From Actinomadura viridilutea (lineage in GTDB: Bacteria > Actinomycetota > Actinomycetes > Streptosporangiales > Streptosporangiaceae): a stretch of 64,000 nt of DNA. The DNA lies in the NCBI GenBank assembly GCA_003001795.1, contig PVNI01000008.1, positions 223,828-287,827 of the forward strand, written 5' to 3'. Below the pieces are notes generated by a model. That model ran no database searches, was not told where the DNA came from, and was given only the letters and a program-made list of their open reading frames with translations. The position numbers and the translations under genes are program-made. Shown one piece after another: positions 27,771-38,462 of the stretch (positions are counted from its first letter, which is position 1; each line of letters starts with the position of its first letter).

Positions 27771-29666
27771 GTGGCCGGGCGGATTCGCAACGAGGACATC
27801 GCACTCGTACGGGAGCGTTCGCCGATCGCCGAGGTGGTCGGGGAGTACCTCCAGTTGCGCAACGCCGGCGGCGGCAATCTCAAGGGCCTGTGCCCGTTCC
27901 ACGACGAGAAGACGCCCTCGTTCAACGTCACGCCCGCGCGCGGGCTGTGGTTCTGCTTCGGCTGCTCCAACGGCGGCGACGTCATCAAGTTCGTCCAGGA
28001 GATCGACCACCTGTCGTTCACCGAGGCGGTCGAGCGGCTGGCGGCCAAGGCCGGGATCCAGCTGCGCTACGAGGAGGGCGGGTACACGCCGCGGCGCGAC
28101 GCCGGGCAGCGCGCCCGGCTGATCGAGGCGCACCGGGCGGCCGCGGAGTTCTACGCCGAGCAGCTGACCTCGCCGGAGGCGCTCGCGGGCCGCAAGTTCC
28201 TGTCCGAACGGGGCTTCGAGGCGGCCGACGCCGAGCGCTTCGGGGTCGGCTACGCCCCGCGCGAGTGGGAGGCCCTGGTGCGGCACCTGCGCGGGCGCGG
28301 CTTCGCCGACCGCGACCTGGTCGCCGCCGGGCTGGCCCGGGAGGGGCGGCGCGGCCCCATCGACCGGTTCCGCGGCCGCCTGGTCTGGCCGATCCGCGAC
28401 CTGAGCGGCGACGTCATCGGGTTCGGGGCCCGCAAGCTGTACGACGAGGACGACGGCCCCAAGTACCTCAACACCCCCGAGACGCCGCTGTTCCACAAGG
28501 GATCGGTGCTGTACGGCGCCGACCTGGCCAAGAAGGAGATCGCCCGGCGCCGCCAGGCCGTGGTGGTCGAGGGCTACACCGACGTGATGGCCTGCCATCT
28601 GGCGGGCGTGCCCACCGCGATCGCCACCTGCGGAACCTCGTTCGGCGCCGAGCACATCAAGATCCTTCGCCGGCTGCTCATGGACCAGGACGAGTTCCGC
28701 GGCGAGGTGATCTTCACCTTCGACGGCGACTCGGCCGGGCAGCGGGCCGCGCTGCGCGCGTTCGACGAAGAGCAGAGGTTCGTCACCCAGACGTTCGTCG
28801 CCGTCCAGCCCGACGGCCTGGACCCGTGCGACCTGCGGGTGCGGTACGGCGACGCGGCGGTGCGCGACCTGGTGGCCTCCCGGCTGCCGCTGTTCGAGTT
28901 CGCCATCCGCAGCCGCATCGAGGGGTACGACCTCGACACCGCGGAGGGCCGCCTGGCGGCGCTGGACGCGGCGGCGCCGGTGGTGGCGTCCATCAAGGAC
29001 CGGGCGCTGCGGCAGATGTACGCCATCAGCCTGGACCGCTGGCTCGGCATCATGGACGAGCAGTTCGTGCTGCGCCGCGTTCGCGAGCTGTCGGCGCGGC
29101 AGCGGCCGGGCGCGCGGACGAACGGCCGCGGGGGCGCGGCCGCCGGGGGCGCCCGGGGGCCGGCGGAGCGGCAGCGGCCGTCCTACGATCCCCACGACCC
29201 CGACGTGCAGCGCGAGCGCGAGCTGCTGAAGCTGGCGGTGCAGCGTCCGGCCGTGCTCGGCCCGGAGTTCGACCAGATCCCGGCCGAGGACTTCCTGGCG
29301 CCGCCGCACGCGGCGGTGCGGCAGGTCATCGCGGCCGCGGGCGGCGTCACCGTCCCGGTGGGGGCGGCCGAATGGGCCGCCCTGCTGCGCGAGCACGCGC
29401 CGAACGACCAGGTCAGAGACCTGATCACGCGGCTGGCGGTGGAGCCCGTGCTGTTCGCCGGCGATTCGGATGACCGATATGCGGCGGACTTGCTGGCCCG
29501 GATCAAGGAACGCCAGGTCACGCGCTTGATCGCCGATATCAAGTCCAAACTCGCGCGGCTGAATCCGGCCGAGCAGGTCGAGGAGTACAACCGGCTGTTC
29601 GGCGATCTTGTCGCGCTTGAGCAGCAGAGACGGGAGTTGCGCGAGCGCGGGCTTGGCTCACAGTGA
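27771..29666 (+). CDS. dnaG: DNA primase
   Basis: A 631-residue primase that makes RNA primers for replication. The CHC2 zinc finger is CPFHDEKTPSFNV with GLWFCFGCSNGGD, followed by the RNA polymerase domain and the TOPRIM core VVVEGYTDVMACHLAG with TFDGDSAGQRAALRAF. An unstructured Gly/Arg-rich linker (about residues 440-480) leads to a C-terminal DnaB-binding helical domain ending in ERQVTRLIADIKSKLARLNP. The GTG at 27771 gives MAGRIRNEDI, the family norm. The sigma factor gene follows after 60 bases, the ancient dnaG-rpoD neighbourhood. Confidence 0.96.
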   Translation: MAGRIRNEDIALVRERSPIAEVVGEYLQLRNAGGGNLKGLCPFHDEKTPSFNVTPARGLWFCFGCSNGGDVIKFVQEIDHLSFTEAVERLAAKAGIQLRYEEGGYTPRRDAGQRARLIEAHRAAAEFYAEQLTSPEALAGRKFLSERGFEAADAERFGVGYAPREWEALVRHLRGRGFADRDLVAAGLAREGRRGPIDRFRGRLVWPIRDLSGDVIGFGARKLYDEDDGPKYLNTPETPLFHKGSVLYGADLAKKEIARRRQAVVVEGYTDVMACHLAGVPTAIATCGTSFGAEHIKILRRLLMDQDEFRGEVIFTFDGDSAGQRAALRAFDEEQRFVTQTFVAVQPDGLDPCDLRVRYGDAAVRDLVASRLPLFEFAIRSRIEGYDLDTAEGRLAALDAAAPVVASIKDRALRQMYAISLDRWLGIMDEQFVLRRVRELSARQRPGARTNGRGGAAAGGARGPAERQRPSYDPHDPDVQRERELLKLAVQRPAVLGPEFDQIPAEDFLAPPHAAVRQVIAAAGGVTVPVGAAEWAALLREHAPNDQVRDLITRLAVEPVLFAGDSDDRYAADLLARIKERQVTRLIADIKSKLARLNPAEQVEEYNRLFGDLVALEQQRRELRERGLGSQ

Positions 29667-29713
29667 GCCGCGGGACCGCAAAATGGGTCCTGTGATCTAG
29701 GCCCTTCGTGACG

Positions 29714-29719
29714 CAGACT
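29714..29719 (+). promoter_or_regulatory. -10 element (CAGACT) of the sigma-factor gene, leaderless
   Basis: CAGACT ends seven bases before the GTG at 29727, matching the dnaG layout (TAGACT plus 7). The gene can therefore be transcribed independently of dnaG. Confidence 0.45.
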
Positions 29720-29726
29720 GGTCAAC

Positions 29727-30884
<1,158 letters not shown>

Positions 30885-31061
30885 AGCGGGCCGGCCGGGC
30901 GCGCGGCGCCCGGCCGGCGTCGCCGTTGCGGAGGGGCCGCGGGGACGGGACCGGGGTCCTCCGCCGGACGCGGCGTGCCGCGGTCTCACGGGGCCGCGCC
31001 GCCTCCCCGGGCCACCACCGGACAAGCAGGGCATAACCGCCCAAGTCTCCCCGCGCTCGAT

Positions 31062-31067
31062 TACGGT
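31062..31067 (+). promoter_or_regulatory. -10 element (TACGGT), leaderless
   Basis: TACGGT is followed by seven bases and the ATG at 31075. It supports that start over the GTG at 31066, which lies inside the -10 box. Confidence 0.5.
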
Positions 31068-31074
31068 GGTGGCC

Positions 31075-31530
31075 ATGCTGATCGTGACGACTGACGGACT
31101 CGCCGGGCATGAGATCCGCGGCGTGCTCGGGGAGGTCATGGGGGTCGCCGTCCAGACCGATCAGGCACGCGCGTCGGCCGGCGGGGCCAGCGGCACCTTC
31201 CCCGTGACGGGGGAGCGGCCGGGCGCGGGACTGGCCGCGCTCCGGCGCCAGGCGGTGGAGCGGCTGGGCGAGGAGGCGCGCCGCAAGGGCGCCAACGCGG
31301 TGGTGGGCATGCGCCTGGACTCCGTCCCGCTGGCGGCGGGCGGCCACGAGGTGTGCGCCTACGGCACCGCCGTGTGGGCCGAGGCCGCCGCGGGCGCCCC
31401 GCGCGACCAGGCCGCGGCGCCGCGGTCGCAGGCCGTGCCGCAGATGCCGCCGTACGGGGACCCGCAGCCCGGCGGCCCGCCGGTGGCCGCCCGCAACCTC
31501 ACCATCGGCGTCCACGAGCGCCCCCGCTGA
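31075..31530 (+). CDS. YbjQ-like heavy-metal-binding domain protein (DUF74 type)
   Basis: A 151-residue cytoplasmic protein. The core LIVTTDGLAGHEIRGVLGEVMG and ARRKGANAVVGMRLDSVP match the YbjQ/DUF74 fold, a small pentameric domain of unknown role often labelled heavy-metal binding. A C-terminal tail of about 45 residues is Pro/Gln-rich (QMPPYGDPQPGGPP) and probably disordered. No metal-binding Cys cluster is present, so the label should not be read as proof. It lies 30 bases from the convergent coiled-coil gene. Confidence 0.8.
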   Translation: MLIVTTDGLAGHEIRGVLGEVMGVAVQTDQARASAGGASGTFPVTGERPGAGLAALRRQAVERLGEEARRKGANAVVGMRLDSVPLAAGGHEVCAYGTAVWAEAAAGAPRDQAAAPRSQAVPQMPPYGDPQPGGPPVAARNLTIGVHERPR

Positions 31531-31560
31531 CCGGCGCGGACGCGCCCGCCCCGCGTGCGG

Positions 31561-32808
31561 TCAGGAGCCGGCGGCGCGTTCGGCGCGGATGCGGGCGACG
31601 ACGTCGCCGGCCGCCGTCTTGATCGCGTCGAGCTCCCGCAGGTAGGCCCAGTAGTCCGGGTGGACGCCCGTCAGCAGCTCCGGGGCCTTCTCCAGGCGTT
31701 CCACCAGGGCGTCCAGCGCGCGGGCGTGATGCGGGGCGGGGCCGCCCGGGCCGGTCACGGCGAGCCGCTGGGCGTCGCGGACGGCGAACCGGGCGGCCTC
31801 GGCGGGCTTGCCGGGGTCGGCGGCGGCCTCCTCCAGCCGCGCCGCCCTCTCGGTGACCTGGCCGGCCCGGCGGTCGGCGGCGTTCAGCTCCGTGCGCGCG
31901 GCGGTGAGCGCCTGCTGCGCCCGCCGCCATTCGGCGCGGTCCGCGTGCGCCGCCGCCTCGGCGAGGCGTTCGCGGGCGCGTTCCACGGCCGCCTCGACGG
32001 CCTCCGGGGCGCCGCGCAGATCCTGCCAGCACGCCTGCGTGTAGCCGCGCAGCAGCCGCCGCATGGCCTGCCGCACCGTCTCCACGCGGCCCGCCACCGC
32101 GTCCGCCCTGGTGCGCACCGAGGTGATGCCGTGCCGAACCTTCTCGGCCTGCCGGGGCAGCTCCTCGGCGGCCTCGCGGGCCCGCTCGGCGATCCGCCGC
32201 GCCTCCTCGGCCGCGTCGATCGCCCCGGCCAGGCCGAGCCCGCCGAGCCCGGGCGCGCTCACCGTCTCCAGCGTCGCGCGGGCGCGCGCCGCTTCGGCCT
32301 CCGCCTCGGCGGCGTCGAAGCCCGCCTCGCGCGCCCGCGCCACGGCCGCGTCGGCGGCCGCCACCGCGTCCCGGGCGGCGGCCAGCCGCGGCGGCAGCCG
32401 GTCGAGCTGCGCCTCCAGCCGCTCCATCATGGGAGCGAGCCGTTCGGCGAACCCGTCGAGCCGCGCCGTGACCTCCCTGATCCGGTCGGCGGCGGCGATG
32501 AAGGCGCGGCGCGCCGCGTCGTACTCGGCGGGGGTGCGCTCCACGCTGAGGTCGTGCGCGTCCACGATGGCGATGTAGCCGGCCGCGGCGGCGTCGGCGT
32601 CGCCGTCGATCCGCTCGAACTCCGCCCGCATCGGGGCGGCGGCCGTCCCGTCCAGGTCCGCGAACAGCGTCATCCGGCCCTCGACGTACTTCTGCGCCTG
32701 GTCCATCTCGTAGAACGCCGCGGCGGCCGCGTCCCGGGCCTCGGCCGCCGCGGCCGCCGCCGCCTGCGCTCCCCGGCCCCGGCGGCGGGCGTCCCCCGCT
32801 CCCAGCAA
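31561..32808 (-). CDS. Long coiled-coil protein, divergent from the ter genes
   Basis: A 415-residue protein that is almost entirely Ala/Arg/Glu-rich alpha helix with long heptad-like stretches, for example [35 protein letters not shown] and [18 protein letters not shown]. No membrane segment, signal peptide or enzyme motif is visible. The TTG at 32808 has GGGAGG five bases upstream; upstream codons read as low-complexity. Its divergent placement 276 bases from terD suggests a structural partner of the Ter system, such as a membrane-associated scaffold, but this is inference. The C-terminal 80 residues ([20 protein letters not shown]) appear more globular. Confidence 0.75.
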   Translation of the reverse strand: MLGAGDARRRGRGAQAAAAAAAEARDAAAAAFYEMDQAQKYVEGRMTLFADLDGTAAAPMRAEFERIDGDADAAAAGYIAIVDAHDLSVERTPAEYDAARRAFIAAADRIREVTARLDGFAERLAPMMERLEAQLDRLPPRLAAARDAVAAADAAVARAREAGFDAAEAEAEAARARATLETVSAPGLGGLGLAGAIDAAEEARRIAERAREAAEELPRQAEKVRHGITSVRTRADAVAGRVETVRQAMRRLLRGYTQACWQDLRGAPEAVEAAVERARERLAEAAAHADRAEWRRAQQALTAARTELNAADRRAGQVTERAARLEEAAADPGKPAEAARFAVRDAQRLAVTGPGGPAPHHARALDALVERLEKAPELLTGVHPDYWAYLRELDAIKTAAGDVVARIRAERAAGS

Positions 32809-33084
32809 CGGTGCCTCCCTTCGTTCCGCTCCAGTGTCGCCGCCGTCCGTCCGTGCCGTACACCTTCCGGCCCGCACCTTCCCCGTCGTCACCCGGGGAG
32901 CCGACCGTCGCGCGGGGAACGGATAGCATCGCTGCATCGTCGGATAAGGGAAGCGTTAGGACGGCGCGGCGTGCACCGGCGCCGACAGCCAGCGATGATG
33001 GAGGCACCGTGGGCGTCAGTCCGATCGGGGACGGCATCCCATCCCCGCCTGATCACGAGTCTCCGACGAGGGAGTGAACCGACC
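32809..33084. promoter_or_regulatory. Divergent promoter region of the ter locus
   Basis: A TAGCAT -10 hexamer lies at 32924-32929, giving a terD leader of about 150 bases, much longer than most leaders here. The leader has several GC-rich inverted segments that could fold. No recognised operator is present. Confidence 0.35.
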
Positions 33085-33663
33085 ATGGGTGTGTCACTCG
33101 CCAAGGGCGGCAACGTCTCGCTGACCAAGGCCGCGCCGAGCCTGACCGCCGTCGCCGTCGGGCTGGGGTGGGACGTGCGGGTCACCACCGGCGCCGCCTT
33201 CGACCTGGACGCCAGCGCGCTGATGCTGGGCGCGGACGGCAAGGTGCTGTCCGACCGGCACTTCGTGTTCTTCAACAACCTGCGCAGCCCCGACGGCTCG
33301 GTGGAGCACACCGGGGACAACCTGACCGGCGAGGGCGAGGGCGACGACGAGGTCATCAACGTCGACCTGTCGGCCGTCCCGGAGGCCTGCGAGCGGATCG
33401 TGTTCTCGGTGTCGATCTACGAGGCCGACGCGCGGGGGCAGAACTTCGGGCAGGTGCGCAACGCCTTCATCCGCATCGTGAACCGCGCCGACGGCACCGA
33501 GCTGGCGCGGTTCGACCTCACCGAGGACGCCTCCACCGAGACCGCCATGGTCTTCGGGGAGCTGTACCGCCGCGGCGGCGAGTGGAAGTTCCGCGCCGTG
33601 GGCCAGGGGTACGCCTCCGGACTGGCCGGCATCGCCATGGACTTCGGTGTCAACGTCGGCTGA
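33085..33663 (+). CDS. terD: TerD-family calcium-binding stress protein (first copy)
   Basis: A 192-residue TerD-domain protein. The family signature [33 protein letters not shown], the calcium-binding [19 protein letters not shown], and [18 protein letters not shown] are present. The repeated acidic loop (GEGEGDDE) forms the double Ca2+ site known from TerD/TerE structures. It is cytoplasmic and thought to work with TerC at the membrane in tellurite and phage/oxidative stress responses. The ATG at 33085 follows GGGAG. It is first in the order terD-terC-terD. Confidence 0.95.
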   Translation: MGVSLAKGGNVSLTKAAPSLTAVAVGLGWDVRVTTGAAFDLDASALMLGADGKVLSDRHFVFFNNLRSPDGSVEHTGDNLTGEGEGDDEVINVDLSAVPEACERIVFSVSIYEADARGQNFGQVRNAFIRIVNRADGTELARFDLTEDASTETAMVFGELYRRGGEWKFRAVGQGYASGLAGIAMDFGVNVG

Positions 33664-33732
33664 GCCGGCGGCCGCGGCGCCGTCCGGCCGGTCTTCGATC
33701 GTCGGTTCTCCCCAACGAGCAGAAATACGGGC

Positions 33733-34860
33733 ATGATTCTTCGCACCTTCGGGTGGTCCTTCGCCGTCACGGTCCTCGGTCTGATCGTCGCCTTCCTCTA
33801 CGGGGGCGGCGTGGGCCTGGCGCTGGTGGCTGTGCTGGCCGTCCTCGAGATCTCGCTGTCCTTCGACAACGCCGTCGTCAACGCCAAGGTGCTGGAGCGG
33901 ATGGCCCCGTTCTGGCAGAAGATCTTCCTGACCGTCGGCATCGCGATCGCCGTGTTCGGCATGCGGCTGGTGTTCCCCCTGGTCATCGTGGGGATCACCG
34001 CCTCGCTCGGGCCGATCGAGGCGTTCGACCTGGCGCTGCGCGACTCGGAGCGCTACCACGAGCTGATGCGCGAGGCCTACCCGACGATCGCGTCGTTCGG
34101 CGGCATGTTCCTGATGATGCTCTTCCTGGAGTTCGTCTTCGAAGAGCGCGCGGACAAGTGGCTGCCGTGGCTGGAGGCCCCGCTGGCCCGCATCGGCAAG
34201 CTGAACCAGCTGGCCGTCGTCGTGGCGGGCGGCGCGCTGGTGGCGGTGGCCAACTACGTCGCCGAGGACCCGGGCGACGTGATGATCGCCGGGGTGCTGG
34301 GCATGCTGACCTACCTGCTGGTCAACGGCCTCGGCGAGCTGTTCTCCGAGGCGGGCGGCGTCGACTCCGACGACGAGGACGAGGACGCCGGGGATCAGGC
34401 CGCCGCGCCCGCGCGCCGCGGGCCGAGCGACCTGGCCGTGGCCACCGGCAAGGCGGGCTTCTTCCTGTTCCTCTACCTGGAGGTGCTGGACGCCTCGTTC
34501 TCCTTCGACGGCGTCATCGGCGCGTTCGCCATCAGCACCGACCCGATCGTGATCGCGCTGGGTCTCGGCATCGGCGCCATGTACATCCGGTCGCTCACGG
34601 TGTTCCTGGTCCGCAAGGGCACCCTGCACGAGTACGTGTACCTGGAGCACGGCGCGCACTGGGCGATCGGCGCGCTGGCGGTGTGCATGCTGATCGGCGT
34701 CGGCCACCACGTGCCCGAGTGGATCACCGGCGGGCTGGGGGCCGGGCTGATCATCGCCGCGTTCCTGTCCTCGGTGATGCGCAACCGGCGCGCGGAGTCC
34801 GAGGCCGGGGCCGAGGGGGCCGGCGAGGGAAAACAGCAGCTGCACTCCACCCAGGTCTGA
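33733..34860 (+). CDS. TerC-superfamily membrane protein (DUF475)
   Basis: A 375-residue integral membrane protein with about 9 helices. The hallmark acidic membrane motifs are EISLSFDNAVVNAKVLERM near residue 40 and LEVLDASFSFDGVIGAFAIS near residue 250, related by internal duplication. A cytoplasmic acidic loop (DSDDEDEDAGDQ) separates the halves. TerC proteins probably move metal ions (Mn2+ or Ca2+) and assemble with TerD at the inner face. It lies between two terD genes and is probably co-transcribed with them. Confidence 0.93.
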   Translation: MILRTFGWSFAVTVLGLIVAFLYGGGVGLALVAVLAVLEISLSFDNAVVNAKVLERMAPFWQKIFLTVGIAIAVFGMRLVFPLVIVGITASLGPIEAFDLALRDSERYHELMREAYPTIASFGGMFLMMLFLEFVFEERADKWLPWLEAPLARIGKLNQLAVVVAGGALVAVANYVAEDPGDVMIAGVLGMLTYLLVNGLGELFSEAGGVDSDDEDEDAGDQAAAPARRGPSDLAVATGKAGFFLFLYLEVLDASFSFDGVIGAFAISTDPIVIALGLGIGAMYIRSLTVFLVRKGTLHEYVYLEHGAHWAIGALAVCMLIGVGHHVPEWITGGLGAGLIIAAFLSSVMRNRRAESEAGAEGAGEGKQQLHSTQV

Positions 34861-34931
34861 GCCCGAGTCGGCGGCCGCGGTCGAGCCCGGGTCCGAGACG
34901 TACCCCGCACCTCCACGCGAAGGAGCCGACG

Positions 34932-35510
34932 ATGTCGATCTCGCTGCAGAAGGGGCAGAAGGTCTCCCTGGCCAAACCCGGCGGGGGCGGACTGACCCGC
35001 GTACGGATGGGCCTGGGCTGGGACGCGGCGCCCCGCAAGGGGCTGTTCGGCCGCCTGCGGCCCCAGACCATCGACCTGGACGCCTCGTGCCTGCTGTTCG
35101 ACGCCGCCGGGAACCTGGTCGACGCGGTCTGGTTCCGGCAGCTGCGCAGCAAGGACGGCTCGGTGCTGCACACCGGCGACAACCTCACCGGGGAGGGGGA
35201 GGGCGACGACGAGGTCATCACCGTCGACCTGACCGCGGTCCCGGTCGGCGTCGCCCAGCTGGTGTTCACGGTCAACTCCTTCACCGGCCAGGACTTCTCG
35301 CAGATCAAGAACGCCTTCTGCCGCCTGGTCGACGAGACCACCGGCCAGGAGATCGCCCGCTACGACCTGAGCGGCTCCGGGCACCACAACGCCCAGATCA
35401 TGGCGAAGGTCTCCCGGGAGGGCGGCGGCTGGGCGATGACCGCGATCGGCGCCACCGCCACCGGCCGCACCTTCCAGCATCTCCTCCCGGTCGTCTCCGC
35501 GCACCTGTGA
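34932..35510 (+). CDS. terD: TerD-family calcium-binding stress protein (second copy)
   Basis: Also 192 residues, but only about half identical to the first copy by eye: SISLQKGQKVSLAKPGGGG, MGLGWDAA, IDLDASCLLFDAAGN, the same calcium loop [19 protein letters not shown], and QIKNAFCRLVDETTGQEIA. An insertion APRKGLFGRLRPQ after the GLGWD motif distinguishes it and is typical of another TerD subgroup. The ATG at 34932 follows GAAGGAGC. TerD proteins often occur as heteromeric pairs, and the flanking of terC by two divergent copies fits that. Confidence 0.94.
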   Translation: MSISLQKGQKVSLAKPGGGGLTRVRMGLGWDAAPRKGLFGRLRPQTIDLDASCLLFDAAGNLVDAVWFRQLRSKDGSVLHTGDNLTGEGEGDDEVITVDLTAVPVGVAQLVFTVNSFTGQDFSQIKNAFCRLVDETTGQEIARYDLSGSGHHNAQIMAKVSREGGGWAMTAIGATATGRTFQHLLPVVSAHL

Positions 35511-35517
35511 CGCCCGG

Positions 35518-35550
35518 GGGCCGGGCGCGCCGCCGAGCCGCGCCCGGCCC
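35518..35550 (+). terminator. Hairpin terminator after the second terD
   Basis: A perfect 12-bp stem (GGGCCGGGCGCG/CGCGCCCGGCCC) with a 9-base loop begins 8 bases after the stop codon, so the metabolic cassette downstream is likely a separate transcript. Confidence 0.75.
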
Positions 35551-35880
35551 TCCCGCGTGCCGCCCTGAACGCCTCGGAGACAGCGTGGCGCGAGCCGTTC
35601 GGGAGGCGTGACGGGCGCGTCCGCCGCCGATCACCGATCCGCCGCACGCCGGTCACGGCATCGCCGACGGCTTCGTCGGTGACGGGGCGTCCAAGCGCTT
35701 CGCGCGCACCGGGGGGCGCCGGTGCGGGAACGCATCGGCGGTGCCGCTCGTTACCGGACATGATCTGATGTGTCCGTGGGCGTCCGAAACCGCGGCGGCC
35801 CACGCCGACCGTCGGCGCCGATGCGGGGGTGGGGTCGGCGAGGGCGGCACCGTTCCGGCCACGGGAAGGACCCGGCGTGC
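35551..35880 (+). other. Promoter/leader region of the ter metabolic cassette
   Basis: No gene is seen in these 330 bases. Two short perfect hairpins occur, CCGACG-GCTT-CGTCGG at 35664-35679 and GCACCGG/CCGGTGC around 35707-35726. Sequence near 35750-35770 (GTTACCGGACATGATCT) is the most AT-rich part and may hold the promoter. No known riboswitch is recognised. Confidence 0.35.
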
Positions 35881-37086
35881 ATGCGTCACTTTGACCACAT
35901 CGACATCGCGCATCGGAAGCGCCTGTTCTTCCGCCAGCCGCGCCCCTTCAGCCGGCACGACGACCCCGAGGTCCTCGCGGTCGCCCTCGGCGCCACGCTG
36001 TACTGCCCGGCCACGCGTCCGTCCCTCGCGGACGACATCGTCAAGGCGGCCCGCAAGGGCGTGGCGAGCATGGTGGTCTGCCTGGAGGACGCCATCGCCG
36101 ACGCCGACGTGGCCGAGGCCGAGGCCAACGCCGTCGCGGCCCTGCGGCGGCTGCACGACGGCTGGGCCGGACCGGGGGAGGACTCGCCCGGGGACCCCCG
36201 CGGGCTCCGCGACGCGGACATCCCGCTGCTGTTCGTCAGGGTGCGCGCGGCCGAGCAGATCGGCGACCTGGTGGACCGGCTCGGCCCGGCCGCGGACCTG
36301 GTGAGCGGGTTCGTCCTGCCCAAGTTCACCGCCGCCGCCGGCGGGGCGTTCCTGGACGCGCTGGAGGACACCGCGGCGCGCACCGGGCTGCGGCTGCTGG
36401 CCATGCCGGTGATCGAGAGCCGCGAGGCCATCCACCGCGAGACCCGCGCCGACATGCTGCAGGACGTGGCGCGGCTGCTGGCCAAGCACCGCGAGCGGGT
36501 GCTGGCGGTGCGGCTGGGCGCGGCCGACCTGTCGGCCGCCTACGGGCTGCGCCGCCCCCCGGACCTGACGATCTACGACATCCGGCCGGTCGCGGACGTG
36601 ATCTCCGACGTGGTCAACATCCTGGGCCGCGCCGACGGCACCGGCTACGTGGTGACCGGCCCCGTCTGGGAGTACTTCTCGGCGGGCGAGCGGATGTTCA
36701 AGCCCCAGCTGCGCCACTCGCCGTTCGAGCGGCAGCGCGCGGTCCCGCTGCGGGAGCGGCTGATCACCTCCGACCTCGACGGGCTGATCCGAGAGGTCCA
36801 CCTGGACAAGGCCAACGGGCTCATCGGCAAGACCGTCATCCATCCCAGCCACGTGGCGGCCGTGCACGCGCTGTCCGTCGTCACCCACGAGGAGTACTGC
36901 GACGCCGCCGACATCCTCAGGGTGACCGGGGGCGGCGCGATGGCCAGCGCCTACGCCAACAAGATGAACGAGGCCAAGCCGCACCGGGCGTGGGCCGAGC
37001 GGCTCATGCGGCGGGCGCGGGTGTTCGGAGTGGCGGCCGAGGGCGTCACGTTCGTGGAGCTGCTGGAAGCGGCGGTCGGCCGGTGA
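35881..37086 (+). CDS. HpcH/HpaI-like C-C bond lyase of the ter-associated pathway
   Basis: A 401-residue TIM-barrel protein of the citrate-lyase-beta/HpcH superfamily (the C-C_Bond_Lyase subgroup found in ter clusters). It shows LGATLYCPATRPSLADDIVKAA, MVVCLEDAIADADV (acidic metal ligands), FVLPKFTAAAGG, MPVIESREAIHRE, and VRLGAADLSAAYGLRR, the Mg2+ and substrate region of the superfamily. The C-terminus NGLIGKTVIHPSHVAAVHAL is standard. Cleavage of a C-C bond on a CoA- or keto-acid-like substrate is inferred. The ATG at 35881 is preceded by GAAGGA at longer spacing. It overlaps the next gene by four bases. Confidence 0.88.
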   Translation: MRHFDHIDIAHRKRLFFRQPRPFSRHDDPEVLAVALGATLYCPATRPSLADDIVKAARKGVASMVVCLEDAIADADVAEAEANAVAALRRLHDGWAGPGEDSPGDPRGLRDADIPLLFVRVRAAEQIGDLVDRLGPAADLVSGFVLPKFTAAAGGAFLDALEDTAARTGLRLLAMPVIESREAIHRETRADMLQDVARLLAKHRERVLAVRLGAADLSAAYGLRRPPDLTIYDIRPVADVISDVVNILGRADGTGYVVTGPVWEYFSAGERMFKPQLRHSPFERQRAVPLRERLITSDLDGLIREVHLDKANGLIGKTVIHPSHVAAVHALSVVTHEEYCDAADILRVTGGGAMASAYANKMNEAKPHRAWAERLMRRARVFGVAAEGVTFVELLEAAVGR

Positions 37087-38462
37087 GCGCCGGTCGCGCG
37101 GCGCCCGGCCGGATCTGGCCGGGGGAGTGGGTGGCGGCGCGCCTGGGCGTGCGGCTCGTCGACGGGGAGCGGCCCGCCGGCGTGGGGCTCGCCGACCTGG
37201 CGGGCCTCGCCGTCCGCCGGAATCCGCGGCGCGCGCACCTGCTGGTGTCCACCGTCCTGGGCAAGCACGTGCCGACCGATCCGCGGCTGGTGTACGGGGC
37301 GGGGCTGCTGCTGGGACGCCTCGTACGGGCGCGCCTGAAGCAGGAGCCCTTGGACGACCCCCTGCTCGCCGGTGCCCTCGCGCAGAACGACGGGGCCGCT
37401 GTGGCCCTGCGCGACGCGCACAAGGGGCCGCACGCGCCGATCCAGGCGGTCGTGTTCGGCTACGCGGAGACGGCCACGGCGCTGGGGCACGCGGTCGCGG
37501 ACGCCCTGGGCGGCGCGTACTACCTGCACTCGACGCGGCGCCCCGTCCGGGGGTTCGTCCCGTACGGCGCGTTCGAGGAAGAGCACAGCCACGCCACCAG
37601 CCACCTGATCCTGCCGGCCGATCCCGATGCGTTCGACCGCGACGTGCCCGTCGTCCTCGTGGACGACGAGCTCTCCACCGGCAGGACGGCGCTCAACACC
37701 ATCCGCGCCCTGCACGCCGCACGGCCCCGGCGCCACTACATCGTGGCCGCGCTCACCGACCTGCGGGACGACACGGCCCGGGCGCAGACGCAGTCGGTCG
37801 CCGCCGCACTCGGCGCGCGCATCGACGCCGTCGCCCTGGCCACGGGCCGCGTCGAACTGCCCCCCGGCATCCTGCCCGCCGGGCAGCGTCTCGTCGCCTC
37901 GCTGTCGTCCGGAGCGGACCCCGCGCGCGACGGGCACGCCGCGCGCCACGCCGTGGAACGCGTGGACGTCGGCTGGCCGGACGGCCTTCCCGAAGGCGGA
38001 CGGCACGGCTTCCGCCCCGAAGACGGGCGGCGGCTCGGCGAGGAGCTGCCCGCCATGGCCGACCGCCTCGCCCGCGCCCTGCCCGCCGGACGGCGCCGCG
38101 TGCTGGTGCTGGGCTTCGAGGAGCTGATGTACGCGCCGCTGCGGCTGGCCGAGGCCCTCGCCGACGCCCGCCCCGACCTGGAGGTGCGCTACTCCACCAC
38201 GACCCGCTCGCCCGTGCTCGCCGTCGACGACCCCGGCTACGCCGTCCGCACCCGGCTGGTCTTCCCCGCGCACGACGACCCGCCCGACGGCCCCGGCGAA
38301 CGCTACGCCTACAACGTCGCGCGCGGCTTCGACCTGATCGTCCTGGTCGTGGACGACGTCGGCGACACCCCGGCGCTGGCCGCCGGGCTGCTGCGCCGGC
38401 TGGCCGGCGTCGCCGACGTGCTGCTGGTGACCGTCCCCGCCCACCGGAGGCAGAGCAGATGA
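37083..38462 (+). CDS. Phosphoribosyltransferase with C-terminal TRSP domain
   Basis: A 459-residue protein with an N-terminal PRTase fold: VLGKHVPTDPRLVYGAGLLL, VVFGYAETATALGHAVADAL and the PRPP-binding loop VVLVDDELSTGRTALNTI near residues 190-206. The C-terminal TRSP domain carries its name motif in YSTTTRSPVLAVDD near residue 371, with VLVLGFEELMYAPLRLAEAL before it. In ter clusters this protein is proposed to attach a phosphoribosyl group to a base-like precursor, giving a nucleoside-like metabolite. The GTG at 37083 overlaps the lyase stop (GTGA). Confidence 0.9.
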   Translation: MSAGRAAPGRIWPGEWVAARLGVRLVDGERPAGVGLADLAGLAVRRNPRRAHLLVSTVLGKHVPTDPRLVYGAGLLLGRLVRARLKQEPLDDPLLAGALAQNDGAAVALRDAHKGPHAPIQAVVFGYAETATALGHAVADALGGAYYLHSTRRPVRGFVPYGAFEEEHSHATSHLILPADPDAFDRDVPVVLVDDELSTGRTALNTIRALHAARPRRHYIVAALTDLRDDTARAQTQSVAAALGARIDAVALATGRVELPPGILPAGQRLVASLSSGADPARDGHAARHAVERVDVGWPDGLPEGGRHGFRPEDGRRLGEELPAMADRLARALPAGRRRVLVLGFEELMYAPLRLAEALADARPDLEVRYSTTTRSPVLAVDDPGYAVRTRLVFPAHDDPPDGPGERYAYNVARGFDLIVLVVDDVGDTPALAAGLLRRLAGVADVLLVTVPAHRRQSR

